Position numbers and translations under genes: made by a program
Assembly (NCBI RefSeq): GCF_051781005.1
Contig: NZ_JBPWOA010000026.1
Span: 347,397-411,396, forward strand
Direction of reading: 5' to 3'
Length of the DNA: 64,000 nt
From: Anabaena sp051781005
GTDB taxonomy: Bacteria > Cyanobacteriota > Cyanobacteriia > Cyanobacteriales > Nostocaceae
In this document: piece by piece, positions 1-8,971 of the stretch
Position numbering within the stretch: position 1 is the first letter of the stretch
Layout of the letters: each line of letters opens with the position of its first letter
The notes under the pieces: generated by a model
What the model saw: only the letters and a program-made list of their open reading frames with translations
What the model was told of the DNA's origin: nothing
The model's database searches: none

Positions 1-873
1 TGGTATTCTTTGCTTTTTACTGTCGGTTGTGCATCTGGGATTAATACTGCTAATGATACGCCAGATCAGTTAGCTATTACAGCACCGAAAAAATTAAGAT
101 TTGCAGTTACAGATGTGACTGGGCTTGAAGATTTGCAGCGTGATTTTGGAGCCTTTCGCACTGCTTTAGCAGAAGTATTAGGTATACCTATTGAATTTTT
201 TCCTGTGGATAATCCTACAGCGGCAGCACCTGCTTTGCTATCGGGACAGGTAGATATTGTGTTTGCTGGCCCTTCAGAATACTTAGTTTTAAATGCCAGA
301 GCCAAAGCCATTCCTGTAGTTGCAATTAAGCGCATTAACTATCATTCAATTATTTTAGTGCGTGCCAATAGCCCCATTAAATCAGTAAGTCAATTAAAAG
401 GCAAAACAATTGCTATGCGAAGTATTGGTTCAACTTCTGGTCATCTTTCTCCCATGAAGTTGCTCATTGATGCGGGATTAGATCCAAATACAGACTTCAA
501 AATTGTGATGTTAAACGATAAGGGTATAGTCGCTTTAAAAAAAGGAGAAGTTGATGCCTGGGCAGTTGCATCGGATAGATACCAAAATATTCTAGCCAGA
601 GAAGGCTTGTCTGAGCAAGATTTCTCTATAATTGTTACAGGGCCATTACTGCCTAGTGATGTATTTGTGGTTAGTAACCAGATGGCAGCTGATTTTGTAG
701 AAACCGTGCGATCGCGTATGATGGCAAATCAGGATAAACTAATTCAGAGTCTGTTAGTTGCTTCAGCTAACCAAAAATATCAAGGAGGGCAGCTAGTGAC
801 AGCAGAGGATTCGGAATATAATATGATTCGTGAAGTTTATCAAAAACTTGGACAGGGAAACTTCTTACAATAG
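1..873 (+). CDS. PhnD-like phosphate/phosphonate-binding lipoprotein (5' partial)
   Basis: Periplasmic solute-binding protein of the PhnD/PtxB-like family, which binds phosphonates, phosphite or phosphate. The frame is open to the left edge (Trp-Tyr-Ser precede the TTG at 10), so the true start lies outside the window. The visible N-terminus LLFTVGC looks like the end of a lipoprotein signal peptide with Cys as the lipidated residue. The body has the family pattern: LRFAVTDVTG strand, a SGQVDIVFAGPSEY segment, a VSQLKGKTIAMRSIGSTSGHL hinge region and KKGEVDAWAV. No ABC permease or ATPase follows. Instead a histidine kinase starts 11 bases downstream, so the protein may serve as the sensing subunit of that kinase rather than as a transporter component. 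The family is well supported; the ligand is not determined. Confidence 0.85.
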   Translation, partial: WYSLLFTVGCASGINTANDTPDQLAITAPKKLRFAVTDVTGLEDLQRDFGAFRTALAEVLGIPIEFFPVDNPTAAAPALLSGQVDIVFAGPSEYLVLNARAKAIPVVAIKRINYHSIILVRANSPIKSVSQLKGKTIAMRSIGSTSGHLSPMKLLIDAGLDPNTDFKIVMLNDKGIVALKKGEVDAWAVASDRYQNILAREGLSEQDFSIIVTGPLLPSDVFVVSNQMAADFVETVRSRMMANQDKLIQSLLVASANQKYQGGQLVTAEDSEYNMIREVYQKLGQGNFLQ

Positions 874-884
874 TTACTTAATGA

Positions 885-2744
885 ATGATAGATGTTGCCA
901 AGAGAAAAATTAAACCTGTGATCCTGTGGATCAGTTATCTAAGCAATAGCTGGAACATAGCCAAAAAAATTAGTTATGGTTACACTTTTACAATTGGTAT
1001 TGCTGCTATTGGGACAGTGAGTGGTTTGGTAATTGCAAATCACTACGAAGGGACAGCCCAAAATCAATTATTCTTATCTTATCAGCAACAATCAGTTTTA
1101 AAAGATTTAAAAAATGCTGTAATAACAGTAAGATTGCATCCACAAAGATTAGCTACCGTATTAAATAATTCTATTTGGTTGGAATTTGAAAAAAACAAAT
1201 TTTTGGATGATGTTACTCAGGTTAATCAGCAGTTATCTGAGCTAGAAATTTTTATTAACGCCTATCCTGATGATTTGGCAGTAAATAATCAAGAGTTCGC
1301 TATTTTAGTAAATAAATATAAAAAAAATACAGATTTATATACTCAGATAGTTAAAAAGTTTTGGCTGCAAATAGGATCAAATAACTTAACACAAAAAACT
1401 ACTAAGTCTTACCAAGAAAAGCTAATTGTATTACTCAATGAAAGGGAATATATTGATCTCAATGTTAATTTTGAGAAATTATCAGATGATCTAATTATCA
1501 TTATTAGGCGTGCTGATACTCAAAGAGAACAGGCTAATATTAGTTTTAAAAATGCCAAAAAACTGCGAATAAAAATCATTTTAGGGAGTATATTGCTTTC
1601 CTCTATAATTGCCGCAGCACTGGCATTTTTTACTACTAAATTAATTACCCGTCCGCTAAAAGCAGTTACTCAAACTGCTAGAAAAATCACTGAAGAGTCA
1701 AATTTTCAACTCAGGGCTGATGTTAACAGTAATGATGAAGTAGGTACATTAGCAAAATCTCTAAATCGGTTAGTGGAATGGGTGGGAGACTATACCCAGC
1801 AACTAGAGTTAGCTCGTAAAATTTTAGAACAAAGGGTAGAAGAGAGAACCCAGGAACTTCAACAAGCACAGCGAACTTTAGAACAAAGGGTAGAAGAGAG
1901 AACCCAGGAACTTCAAGAAGCGCTGCAAGTATTAAAAAATACTCAAGGGCAATTAATTCAAACTGAAAAAATGTCTTCTCTGGGGGAAATGGTAGCAGGG
2001 ATAGCTCATGAAATTAACAACCCTGTTAACTTTATTTATGGCAATGTTCAATGCACTGAAGGTTATCTACAAGATTTGGTTGATTTAATAAATTTATATC
2101 AGCAAGAATACCCTAATAAAAATTGGGTAATTGAAGAAAAAATTGCCGAAATTGATCTAGAATTCCTCAGTGAAGATTTATCGAAAATACTTTTTTCTAT
2201 CAAAATAGGCGCTCAACGCATTCGGGAAATTGTTTTGTCATTGCGTAATTTTTCTCGATTAGATGAATCGGAAATCAAGGATGTAGATATTCATGAAGGG
2301 ATTAATAATACTTTATTAATTTTAAATCATCGACTTAATAAAGAAATAGTAGTTATTAAAAATTATGGTAATTTGCCTTTAATTGATTGTTATCCAGCCC
2401 AACTTAATCAAGTATTTATGAATATTCTGAGTAATGCGATAGATGCGTTAATTGATTATAAGGAGCAAACTAATAAACAAATATTGATAAGTACATCAAA
2501 GGTAGAGGATAATTATATCCAAGTAAAAATTAGAGATAATGGCTTAGGAATTGCACCAGAAATTATCAATAAGCTATTTGACCCTTTTTTCACTACTAAG
2601 CCAGTTGGCAAAGGTACTGGCTTAGGATTGAGTATTTGTTATCAGATAATTGAAAAACACCAAGGTAAAATAGAAGTTGTTTCGGCTGTTCCCCAAGGGA
2701 CAGAGTTTGCAATTACTTTGCCGATCAAACATATAAGTATTTAA
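885..2744 (+). CDS. Membrane sensor histidine kinase (HAMP, coiled coil, HisKA, HATPase)
   Basis: Two-component sensor kinase of 619 residues. Order of parts: TM1 around residues 33-52, an extracytoplasmic region to about 228, TM2 about 229-250, a HAMP linker to about 300, a coiled coil with two copies of a LEQRVEERTQELQ segment, the H-box GIAHEINNP with phospho-acceptor His375, and a HATPase domain with N-box NILSNAIDAL and G-boxes DNGLGIAP and GTGLGLS. The long helical insert between H-box and N-box is typical of cyanobacterial kinases. It starts 11 bases after the PhnD-like lipoprotein gene, so the two are probably co-transcribed and may form a ligand-sensing pair. No response regulator gene is adjacent. 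Its 3' end overlaps ubiA on the other strand by four bases. Confidence 0.93.
   Translation: MIDVAKRKIKPVILWISYLSNSWNIAKKISYGYTFTIGIAAIGTVSGLVIANHYEGTAQNQLFLSYQQQSVLKDLKNAVITVRLHPQRLATVLNNSIWLEFEKNKFLDDVTQVNQQLSELEIFINAYPDDLAVNNQEFAILVNKYKKNTDLYTQIVKKFWLQIGSNNLTQKTTKSYQEKLIVLLNEREYIDLNVNFEKLSDDLIIIIRRADTQREQANISFKNAKKLRIKIILGSILLSSIIAAALAFFTTKLITRPLKAVTQTARKITEESNFQLRADVNSNDEVGTLAKSLNRLVEWVGDYTQQLELARKILEQRVEERTQELQQAQRTLEQRVEERTQELQEALQVLKNTQGQLIQTEKMSSLGEMVAGIAHEINNPVNFIYGNVQCTEGYLQDLVDLINLYQQEYPNKNWVIEEKIAEIDLEFLSEDLSKILFSIKIGAQRIREIVLSLRNFSRLDESEIKDVDIHEGINNTLLILNHRLNKEIVVIKNYGNLPLIDCYPAQLNQVFMNILSNAIDALIDYKEQTNKQILISTSKVEDNYIQVKIRDNGLGIAPEIINKLFDPFFTTKPVGKGTGLGLSICYQIIEKHQGKIEVVSAVPQGTEFAITLPIKHISI
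1823..1916 (+). repeat. 40-bp direct repeat inside the kinase coiled coil
   Basis: Bases 1823-1862 and 1877-1916 are identical and lie 54 bases (18 codons) apart. The duplication stays in frame and doubles the LEQRVEERTQELQ coiled-coil segment of the histidine kinase. A 54-base spacing adds 18 residues to the signalling helix, which may keep or shift the heptad phase. Confidence 0.9.
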
Positions 2745-3622
2745 AAAGAACCGACAATCATACCTGCGAGAATTAAAAAACCAATCCACACATTTTGACG
2801 AAACATTTCACCATAAACAGGATTGGGTAGTTCTGAGTTTCTTAATTGCAGAGATTGCCAAAACCAACCAAGAGTAGCAATTACTAAGCTTATCCAGAAA
2901 GCTGTGTTGAGATTCACTAAAATACCGACACCAGCTAGGAGAATGACAGTACCAGCTAAGAAAATGCCAATAGCGGTGGGGGAGTGTTTACCAAAAAAGA
3001 GGGCGCTAGAATTGATACCAATACGTTGATCATCTTCGCGATCGCTCATTGCATAAATTGTATCAAATCCCAATGTCCACAGAACCGTTGCCCCCCACAG
3101 CAACCAAGTTGGTGCGGAAATGTTTTGTGTGACTGCACTCCAGCTAATTAAAACCGCAAAACCCCAAGCGATGGAAAGCACTAATTGCGGGATAGGAAAC
3201 ACCCGTTTTGCGCCTGGATAAAGTAAAATAATAGGTACTGCTCCCACAGATAGCCAGAAGCTCAAGGGGTTAAGATAGAAAGCGAGAACTGCTGCACAGG
3301 CTAGGGCAACGATACCAACTCCTATACCAACTTTTACAGAAAGAGTGCGAGAAGCAAGAGGGCGATCGCGTGTTCTCTCTACTTGCGGATCTATATCTCG
3401 ATCCCATAAATCGTTGACAACACAACCTGCGGCACTTGTGGCTAAAGTACCTAATATAATTACCCCCACTAAGGGTAAAGGTGGTTTACCATCAGCTGCC
3501 AAAAACACAGCCCAAAGTGCAGGGATCATCAAAATCAATCTGCCCTCTGGTTTATGCCACCGTAATAGCTGGATAATTACAAGCCATAATGGTTTTTGGT
3601 CACTTTCTGATGTTTTTAGCAT
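2741..3622 (-). CDS. ubiA: 4-hydroxybenzoate polyprenyltransferase (UbiA family)
   Basis: Integral membrane prenyltransferase that, in cyanobacteria, attaches the solanesyl chain to 4-hydroxybenzoate in plastoquinone biosynthesis. Both diphosphate-binding Asp motifs are visible: NDLWDRDID and YAMSDREDD. Several hydrophobic helices follow (for example LVGVIILGTLATSAAGCVV and IGIFLAGTVILLAGVGILV). The open frame starts with GTG at 3637, but the ATG at 3622 begins MLKTSESDQKPLW, which fits the family better, so that start is used (293 residues). The gene converges on the histidine kinase with a four-base overlap and diverges from the Ppx/GppA gene across about 230 bases. A plastoquinone role is inferred from the family; homologous menaquinone-type UbiA enzymes are less likely because of the overall match to the HBA class. 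Confidence 0.9.
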   Translation of the reverse strand: MLKTSESDQKPLWLVIIQLLRWHKPEGRLILMIPALWAVFLAADGKPPLPLVGVIILGTLATSAAGCVVNDLWDRDIDPQVERTRDRPLASRTLSVKVGIGVGIVALACAAVLAFYLNPLSFWLSVGAVPIILLYPGAKRVFPIPQLVLSIAWGFAVLISWSAVTQNISAPTWLLWGATVLWTLGFDTIYAMSDREDDQRIGINSSALFFGKHSPTAIGIFLAGTVILLAGVGILVNLNTAFWISLVIATLGWFWQSLQLRNSELPNPVYGEMFRQNVWIGFLILAGMIVGSF

Positions 3623-3853
3623 ATTTGATCGATTCACATATCTTCACATCTACATCTATAGAATATCGTTATTTGAACACTACAAACACATAAAGTGAAG
3701 TTGCAGCTTTGGATACAGATTCACTATTTTAATTGTGAGTAATGTTACCAAACAATTAACCTGACAAGTCTGTAGATTGCCAGTAATAAGTATTGAGTGC
3801 GGATTAAACCGACACAAAGTTTGACCATCTGTTGTTAAGAGAGAGAAATTTAA

Positions 3854-5506
3854 ATGCTGAATTTAGTTTCAGCTAATTGGGAGAGTACACCTACTCAACC
3901 AATTAAGCAAAACCCGATTATTGCGGCCATTGATATCGGTACTAATTCCTTACATATGGTGATAGTGAGGATTGAACCGACCTTACCAGCTTTTACGATG
4001 ATCGCCAAAGAAAAAGAAACAGTCAGATTAGGCGATCGCAATTTGGAGACTGGAGAACTGAAACCAGAAGTGATCAAAAAAGCGATCGCTTGTTTAGGAC
4101 GTTTCCAAGAACTCGCTAAAAGCCTAGAAGCAGAAAGCATTATCGCAGTAGCAACTAGCGCCGTCCGTGAAGCCCCCAACGGTCAAGATTTTTTACATAG
4201 AGTAGAAACAGAAATAGGCTTAACCATTGACTTGATTTCTGGTCAAGAAGAAGCACGACGCATCTATTTAGGCGTGTTATCGGGGATGGAATTTAATCAC
4301 CAACCGCATATCATTGTTGATATTGGTGGTGGTTCTACAGAATTAATTTTAGGTGACTCCCAAGAACCCCGTAGCCTCACCAGTACCAAAGTAGGTGCAG
4401 TGCGGTTGACTGGGGAATTAATCACCACAGACCCCATCAGCGATATTCAGTTTAAATACTTGCAAGCTTACGCAAGAGGGATGTTAGAACGTTCTGTAGA
4501 AGATGTGCTTTCTAAACTCCAACCTGGTGAATCTCCGCAGTTAGTAGGAACATCTGGCACAATTGAAACTTTAGCAACAATTCATGCTAAAGAAAAAATG
4601 GGTGTTGTCCCTTCTACTCTCAACGGTTATCAATTTAGTCTTCAAGACTTGCGGACATGGGTAACTAGATTGCGACGGATGACGAATGTAGAACGTGCAG
4701 CAATTTCAGGAATGCCAGATAAGCGGTCAGAAGTGATACTAGCTGGGGCAATAATATTACAGGAAGCAATGACCCTGTTAGACGTGGATACAGTCACACT
4801 CTGTGAGCGATCCTTGCGGGAAGGAGTGATTGTAGATTGGATGCTAACACATGGTTTAATTGACAACAGATTGCGCTATCAAGGTTCGATTAGACAGCGT
4901 AATGTGCTGAAAATTGCCAAAAAATACCAAATTAACCTAGAGCATAGCGATCGCGTTGCTGCATTTGCACTCAGTTTATTTGATCAAACTCAAGGCAAAC
5001 TACATAATTGGGATAAAGACGAAAAACAATTACTCTGGGCTGCTGCCATTTTACATAATTGCGGACACTACATCAGTCATTCCTCACACCACAAACATTC
5101 ATACTATTTAATTAGAAATGGTGAATTACTTGGTTACAACGAAACCGAGATCGAAATCATAGCTAATTTAGCCCGTTATCACCGTAAATCTGCACCGAAG
5201 AAAAAGCACGAAAACTACCGTAATTTATTACATAAAGAACATCGGCAAATGGTGAGTCAATTGAGTGCAATTTTAAGATTAGCAGTAGCTTTAGATAGAA
5301 GACAAATTGGGGCAGTCTCTCGCGTACAATGTGAATACTTTCCCAATGTACATGAATTGAAAATGTTAATTTTCCCTTCTAGTCTAGGTGATGATTGCGC
5401 CTTAGAACTGTGGAATTTAGATTATAAAAAAGGAGTGTTTGAAGAAGAATTCGGGCTAAAATTGGTAGCAAGTTTAGTCAATACTTGCAGCGTTAATTTT
5501 TCTTAG
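3854..5506 (+). CDS. ppx: Exopolyphosphatase / pppGpp phosphohydrolase (Ppx/GppA)
   Basis: Ppx/GppA family enzyme of 550 residues, full length for the family. It hydrolyses terminal phosphates of polyphosphate and/or converts pppGpp to ppGpp. Visible motifs are the ASKHA-fold phosphate loop DIGTNSLHMVIV near residue 28 and the second loop DIGGGSTELIL near residue 156, followed by VGTSGTIETLA. The C-terminal third carries an HD-like helical domain (HNCGHYISHSSHHKHS, then RYHRKSAPKK). It stands alone, divergent from ubiA. Which of the two activities dominates cannot be told from sequence. Phosphate metabolism would fit the PhnD-like protein and kinase nearby, but that link is only positional. 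Confidence 0.92.
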   Translation: MLNLVSANWESTPTQPIKQNPIIAAIDIGTNSLHMVIVRIEPTLPAFTMIAKEKETVRLGDRNLETGELKPEVIKKAIACLGRFQELAKSLEAESIIAVATSAVREAPNGQDFLHRVETEIGLTIDLISGQEEARRIYLGVLSGMEFNHQPHIIVDIGGGSTELILGDSQEPRSLTSTKVGAVRLTGELITTDPISDIQFKYLQAYARGMLERSVEDVLSKLQPGESPQLVGTSGTIETLATIHAKEKMGVVPSTLNGYQFSLQDLRTWVTRLRRMTNVERAAISGMPDKRSEVILAGAIILQEAMTLLDVDTVTLCERSLREGVIVDWMLTHGLIDNRLRYQGSIRQRNVLKIAKKYQINLEHSDRVAAFALSLFDQTQGKLHNWDKDEKQLLWAAAILHNCGHYISHSSHHKHSYYLIRNGELLGYNETEIEIIANLARYHRKSAPKKKHENYRNLLHKEHRQMVSQLSAILRLAVALDRRQIGAVSRVQCEYFPNVHELKMLIFPSSLGDDCALELWNLDYKKGVFEEEFGLKLVASLVNTCSVNFS

Positions 5507-5526
5507 CTTTTATGGTGCATTAAAAT

Positions 5527-5702
5527 GTAAGAATTCAGGAGTCAGCCTTTCGGCTTGTCTTCGACACACTACGTGAACGCTCAGGGCAAGGAGTCAGGAG
5601 AAAGAAGGAATAAGAATATTTTTCTCTTCCGTTACCTGCTACGCACTGAGCTTGCCGAAGTGTTCCCTGCTATATCAAACATTCTATATCCTGAATCCTT
5701 AC
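5527..5702. repeat. Family A repeat, copy 1 (TIR GTAAGAATTCAGGA)
   Basis: Begins GTAAGAATTCAGGA and ends TCCTGAATCCTTAC, near-perfect terminal inverted repeats. The middle carries a CTTGTCTTCGACACACTACG module also found in the copy at 57792-57982, and a CTATATCAAACATTCT segment shared with the copies at 23234-23487 and 35712-35899. No coding capacity is seen; it looks like a non-autonomous MITE-like element. Confidence 0.75.
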
Positions 5703-5998
5703 GTTAAAATTCAGTTAATGCACCTATACAAATATCTGGGTAAAATGAGGATGATTATTAATATTTTTTAACTTGATATTACCCTGGTAATACTACCTTT
5801 TTTATCTATTCATATAAGTTACATTTTGTCAAAAAAAAATTAGATGCATTTCCCCTGGCTATCACCGGAGATATTGGTGATTTGGGCTTCTGCTAGTTGT
5901 CCGATGGGGAGGTCGGTGGAAAAGAAGGTAAAGTTGAAGGTGTTCCAGATGGTGAGTAGGTTAGAGTTATATGTGTTATTTGATGAGAAACTTATATT
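5703..5998. other. Intergenic stretch, possible gene remnant
   Basis: No confident gene. On the minus strand, bases about 5840-5965 read as an open C-terminal-looking segment (STDLPIGQLAEAQITNISG...) ending in a stop at 5840-5842. Its upstream continuation runs through the pentapeptide gene antisense. It could be the tail of a lost gene, but nothing else supports it. Confidence 0.3.
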
Positions 5999-6331
5999 AT
6001 GGATGCTGAAGAGTTGTTGCAACGTTATGCTACTGGCGAAAGAAATTTTGTTGGGATTAATCTCAGAAATGCTAATTTGAGTGGAGTCAATCTGAGTGGA
6101 ACTGACCTTAGTGGAGTTTGCTTGTATGCTGCCGATTTGAGAAACGCTAATCTCAGTGGAGCTAATCTCAGTGGGGCTGACTTGAGGGTTAGTCGTATGG
6201 AGGAAGTCAACTTGCAAGATGCCAACTTGGAAGGTGCTGACTGGTACTGTGCTGAGATGTATGGTGCTTTCTTCTGCAATACTATCTTGCCGGATGGAGA
6301 TATTGTCACTGCGCCTAACCAACTTGAGTGA
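5999..6331 (+). CDS. Small pentapeptide-repeat protein
   Basis: Protein of 110 residues built mainly of pentapeptide repeats of the A(D/N)LXX type: residues 20-70 contain runs such as NLRNANLSGVNLSGTDLSG and NLSGANLSGADL. Such repeats fold into a right-handed quadrilateral beta-helix; function in this family is usually unknown. An N-terminal MDAEELLQRYATGERNFVG segment matches the helical cap common to cyanobacterial pentapeptide proteins. It lies tail-to-tail with the kinase-WD40 gene (38 bases apart). The antisense frames across this gene are shadows of the repeat. Confidence 0.8.
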   Translation: MDAEELLQRYATGERNFVGINLRNANLSGVNLSGTDLSGVCLYAADLRNANLSGANLSGADLRVSRMEEVNLQDANLEGADWYCAEMYGAFFCNTILPDGDIVTAPNQLE

Positions 6332-6368
6332 GTCTGAGCCAAGTATCCAGTGGAATCGCAATTCCTCA

Positions 6369-8594
6369 TTATAAAATACTACCTCCTGGTATTTCTTCAA
6401 TAGGAAAATTTGGTGTTTGATTATTCTTATTATTTGCAACAGTAAGAAAATATGAAAAACCCAGTAAGCAAAACAAAAGAATAACACCCCAGAATCCTTG
6501 ATTGCGTTGCTTATTCCTGACTAGTATACTAGGTTTGAAAAATGCTTTTGATTTGGAAGTAGATGTTCGTGAACGAACTAGTTTTAATTGTGGAGTAGAT
6601 GTTCGTGAATGAACTGGTTTTGATGCTGGAGTAGATGTTCGTGAGTAAATAGTTTGTGATAGTATCGGCCAAATTTTAATACTATTATCAGCACTTCCAC
6701 TAGCAAGAATTTTACCATCTGCACTATAAGCTAAAGAACGAACTGAGTTAGAATGTCCTTTAAGAGTGTTTATTTCCCATCCGGTAGATGCATTCCACAG
6801 TTTGATAGTTTTATCACCACTAGCACTAGCCAGAATTTTACCATCTGGACTATAAGTTAAGGAAGGAACAGAATCAGAATGTCCTGTAAGTGTGAATATA
6901 ACTTTACCAGTGGAGATATTCCACAGTTTGATAGTATTATCAGAACTCCCACTGGCAAGAATTTTACCATCTGGACTATAAGCTAAAGAACGAACCCAAT
7001 TATCGTGTCCTATCAATGTGAGAATTACTTTACCAGTGGAGATATTCCACAGTTTAATAGTGTTGTCAGCACCACCACTAGCAAGAGTATTACCCTCTGG
7101 ACTATAGGCTAAGGAAAGCACCGAGTCAGAATGTTCTTTCAGAGTAATTATTACCTTACCAGTGGACACATTCCATAGTTTGATAGTCTTGTCAGCACTA
7201 CCACTAGCAAGAGTATTACCATCTGGACTATAGCTGAGGAAACAAACCGAGTTGTTATGTCCAGCGAGAATGCGTATTTCTCTACCTGTAGACACATTCC
7301 ACACTTTGATAGTTTTATCACGACTACCACTAATCAGAATTTTACCATCTGGGCTGTATGCTAGGGAATTAATCCAGTCAGAATGGCCAGTCAGAATCTT
7401 GATTAACCCTCCTGTAGAAGTATTCCACAATTTGATCACTTGATCACGACCAGCACTAGCAAGAGTATTGCCATCTGGACTGTATACTATAGAGTTGATA
7501 GAGTTGGAATGTCCAGTGATAGTCAGGATTCCTGCTACCGTAGTGGCATGAATAGCAGGTAGTTCTTTTGGTTTATTAACCCCAAATATATCAATACCGA
7601 GTTTTGTAGAGCGATCGCACCAATAACATTTACCATAAGTTTGGCTATAATAATGACTATCTACCACTTTGCAGACATTTAACTCATTACTAGCAACCTT
7701 TAAAGCTGTCATCCATTCCTTAGCGGTAGGACGTAAATTAGGATTTTCATACCCATCATTAAAGCATTTTAAAAAATATTTTTTTACCTCTGGATGAACA
7801 ATATCCAGAGGAATTGTTCTCTCTACAGATTGAATCAAACTATTTGGACTATATAACCATAAACCCTGGCGGATAAGTTCATTAACTTCTGGAGTTTCCC
7901 CCGCACCTATCCACTTTCCTTGAAAAGGACTATTACCACTAAATAATAATTGATAGATAATTACTGCTAACCGAAATCTATCATGTATTTCTGTTTGTTC
8001 AATACTAGCAATATCTGCATCAATCAACTCTGGTGGTGTATAACCATCTGAACCAACTAAACAACGATAAACTTTTCCATTTTTAGGATTTTTAACCTGA
8101 AATGAATCTGTATCAATAATTGAAGGTAAAGCGCGATTATTAACTAAAATATTTTGTGGTTTAATATCTCCCAACACATATCCAGAATCATGAATTGCCG
8201 CAATAAATGAGGCAATATTTAATGCCGTTACGTGCAGAAACCGCCAATTAATAGCAAGTTTTAACTTTTGACAACGCTGTGGATTATAAATATCAATAAG
8301 TTGTCTCGCATTCCTCACTTCTGGCATCAAAAAACCCACATAATTACCATTAGCATCTTTAAGTAATGACTTAGGCCAAGCAAAAGAAATATGATTCAGG
8401 TGGGAATTTGGATCAGTTGGTGGATACGATATCATTACCGCTAGTTTTTGCAACCGTTCAGGTGTTGGTAAATGATAAATTTTAGCTAAATAACCATTTA
8501 GATTAGTTCGCCAAACTTTCGCTTCACCACTATCTATAGATTCACCTAACAGAGTAATTGATTTTCCCGTACTGGCACAGGTGAGAACTGTCAT
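6369..8594 (-). CDS. Protein kinase fused to zinc-binding segment, seven WD40 repeats and C-terminal TM
   Basis: Protein of 741 residues. Residues 1-300 are a divergent Ser/Thr kinase: Lys38 in LAKIY, catalytic loop GDIKPQNIL with Asp143, and DTD instead of DFG near 161. A C-x4-H-x8-C-x2-C cluster around 306-325 (ending KCYWCDR) suggests a small zinc-binding module. Seven WD40 repeats of 42 residues follow, each ending IKLW or similar, enough for one closed propeller. A Ser/Thr-rich linker with repeated RTSTP units and one TM helix (GFWGVILLFCLLGFSYFLTV) close the protein. Upstream on the same strand lie a PP2C phosphatase and a vWA protein, the partners of the TerY-P triad. A 377-base spacer full of repeats separates it from the PP2C gene, so co-transcription is uncertain. 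Confidence 0.9.
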   Translation of the reverse strand: MTVLTCASTGKSITLLGESIDSGEAKVWRTNLNGYLAKIYHLPTPERLQKLAVMISYPPTDPNSHLNHISFAWPKSLLKDANGNYVGFLMPEVRNARQLIDIYNPQRCQKLKLAINWRFLHVTALNIASFIAAIHDSGYVLGDIKPQNILVNNRALPSIIDTDSFQVKNPKNGKVYRCLVGSDGYTPPELIDADIASIEQTEIHDRFRLAVIIYQLLFSGNSPFQGKWIGAGETPEVNELIRQGLWLYSPNSLIQSVERTIPLDIVHPEVKKYFLKCFNDGYENPNLRPTAKEWMTALKVASNELNVCKVVDSHYYSQTYGKCYWCDRSTKLGIDIFGVNKPKELPAIHATTVAGILTITGHSNSINSIVYSPDGNTLASAGRDQVIKLWNTSTGGLIKILTGHSDWINSLAYSPDGKILISGSRDKTIKVWNVSTGREIRILAGHNNSVCFLSYSPDGNTLASGSADKTIKLWNVSTGKVIITLKEHSDSVLSLAYSPEGNTLASGGADNTIKLWNISTGKVILTLIGHDNWVRSLAYSPDGKILASGSSDNTIKLWNISTGKVIFTLTGHSDSVPSLTYSPDGKILASASGDKTIKLWNASTGWEINTLKGHSNSVRSLAYSADGKILASGSADNSIKIWPILSQTIYSRTSTPASKPVHSRTSTPQLKLVRSRTSTSKSKAFFKPSILVRNKQRNQGFWGVILLFCLLGFSYFLTVANNKNNQTPNFPIEEIPGGSIL
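6660..7545 (-). repeat. Tandem 126-bp repeats encoding the WD40 propeller
   Basis: Seven in-frame units of 42 codons are so alike at DNA level (recurring CCATCTGGACTATA and CCAGTGGA words on the plus strand) that they look recently amplified. This is coding repetition, not a CRISPR array. Confidence 0.85.
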
Positions 8595-8621
8595 ATAATT
8601 TTAATTAGGGCTTGCTGAAAT

Positions 8622-8753
8622 ATACAGCGGATTTCATTTAAATGAGATACAAACTTGAATCATGAAACTCTTGTGGTGCGGGCATACTTCGACTAGCTCA
8701 GTACAAGTCTTGCCCGCTAGGTATGTACCTCGTGACAGCGAAATCCGCTGTAT
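8622..8753. repeat. Family G MITE-like element, copy 1
   Basis: Terminal inverted repeats ATACAGCGGATTTC (8622-8635) and GAAATCCGCTGTAT (8740-8753) are perfect over 14 bases. The 132-base element contains a CTTCGACTAGCTCAGTAC module and an internal GCGGGCA / TGCCCGC inverted pair. A related element with TIR ATACAGCAGA is at 40851-40970. Confidence 0.75.
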
Positions 8754-8766
8754 TGCTAAAATCCTA

Positions 8767-8947
8767 AAATGTTGGGTTTCATTCTCTTGCTTCGCAACGA
8801 AGAAAGCGAACAAACTAACCTACTAAAATCCTAAAATGTGTAGGTTGGGTTGAGGATTTGGGAAACCCAACAAAATCTCAGAAATCTCGAAAATGTTAGG
8901 TTTTATTCTCTTGCTTCGCAACTAAGAAAGCGAACAACCCAACCTAC
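8767..8947. repeat. Family E: two 57-bp direct repeats
   Basis: Bases 8767-8823 and 8891-8947 are about 90 percent alike. Each begins AAATGTTGGGTTT or AAATGTTAGGTTT, carries TTGCTTCGCAAC and AAGAAAGCGAAC, and ends AACCTAC. The outer GTTGGGTT and AACCCAAC words are inverted repeats. Together with the family G element they fill the gap between the PP2C and kinase-WD40 genes. Confidence 0.7.
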
Positions 8948-8971
8948 AGTTTTTTTTAAATCAATTGCATT

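Noticed and set aside
5840..6487. Minus-strand open frame of 215 codons rich in Ser, Thr and Gln
   Set aside because: It runs antisense across the pentapeptide gene and mirrors its repeats. Only its last 40 codons (5840-5965) could be a separate remnant, which is noted as a weak feature.
6660..7545. Regularly spaced repeats that might suggest a CRISPR array
   Set aside because: The 126-base period is in frame and encodes 42-residue WD40 units; there are no short identical repeats with unique spacers.
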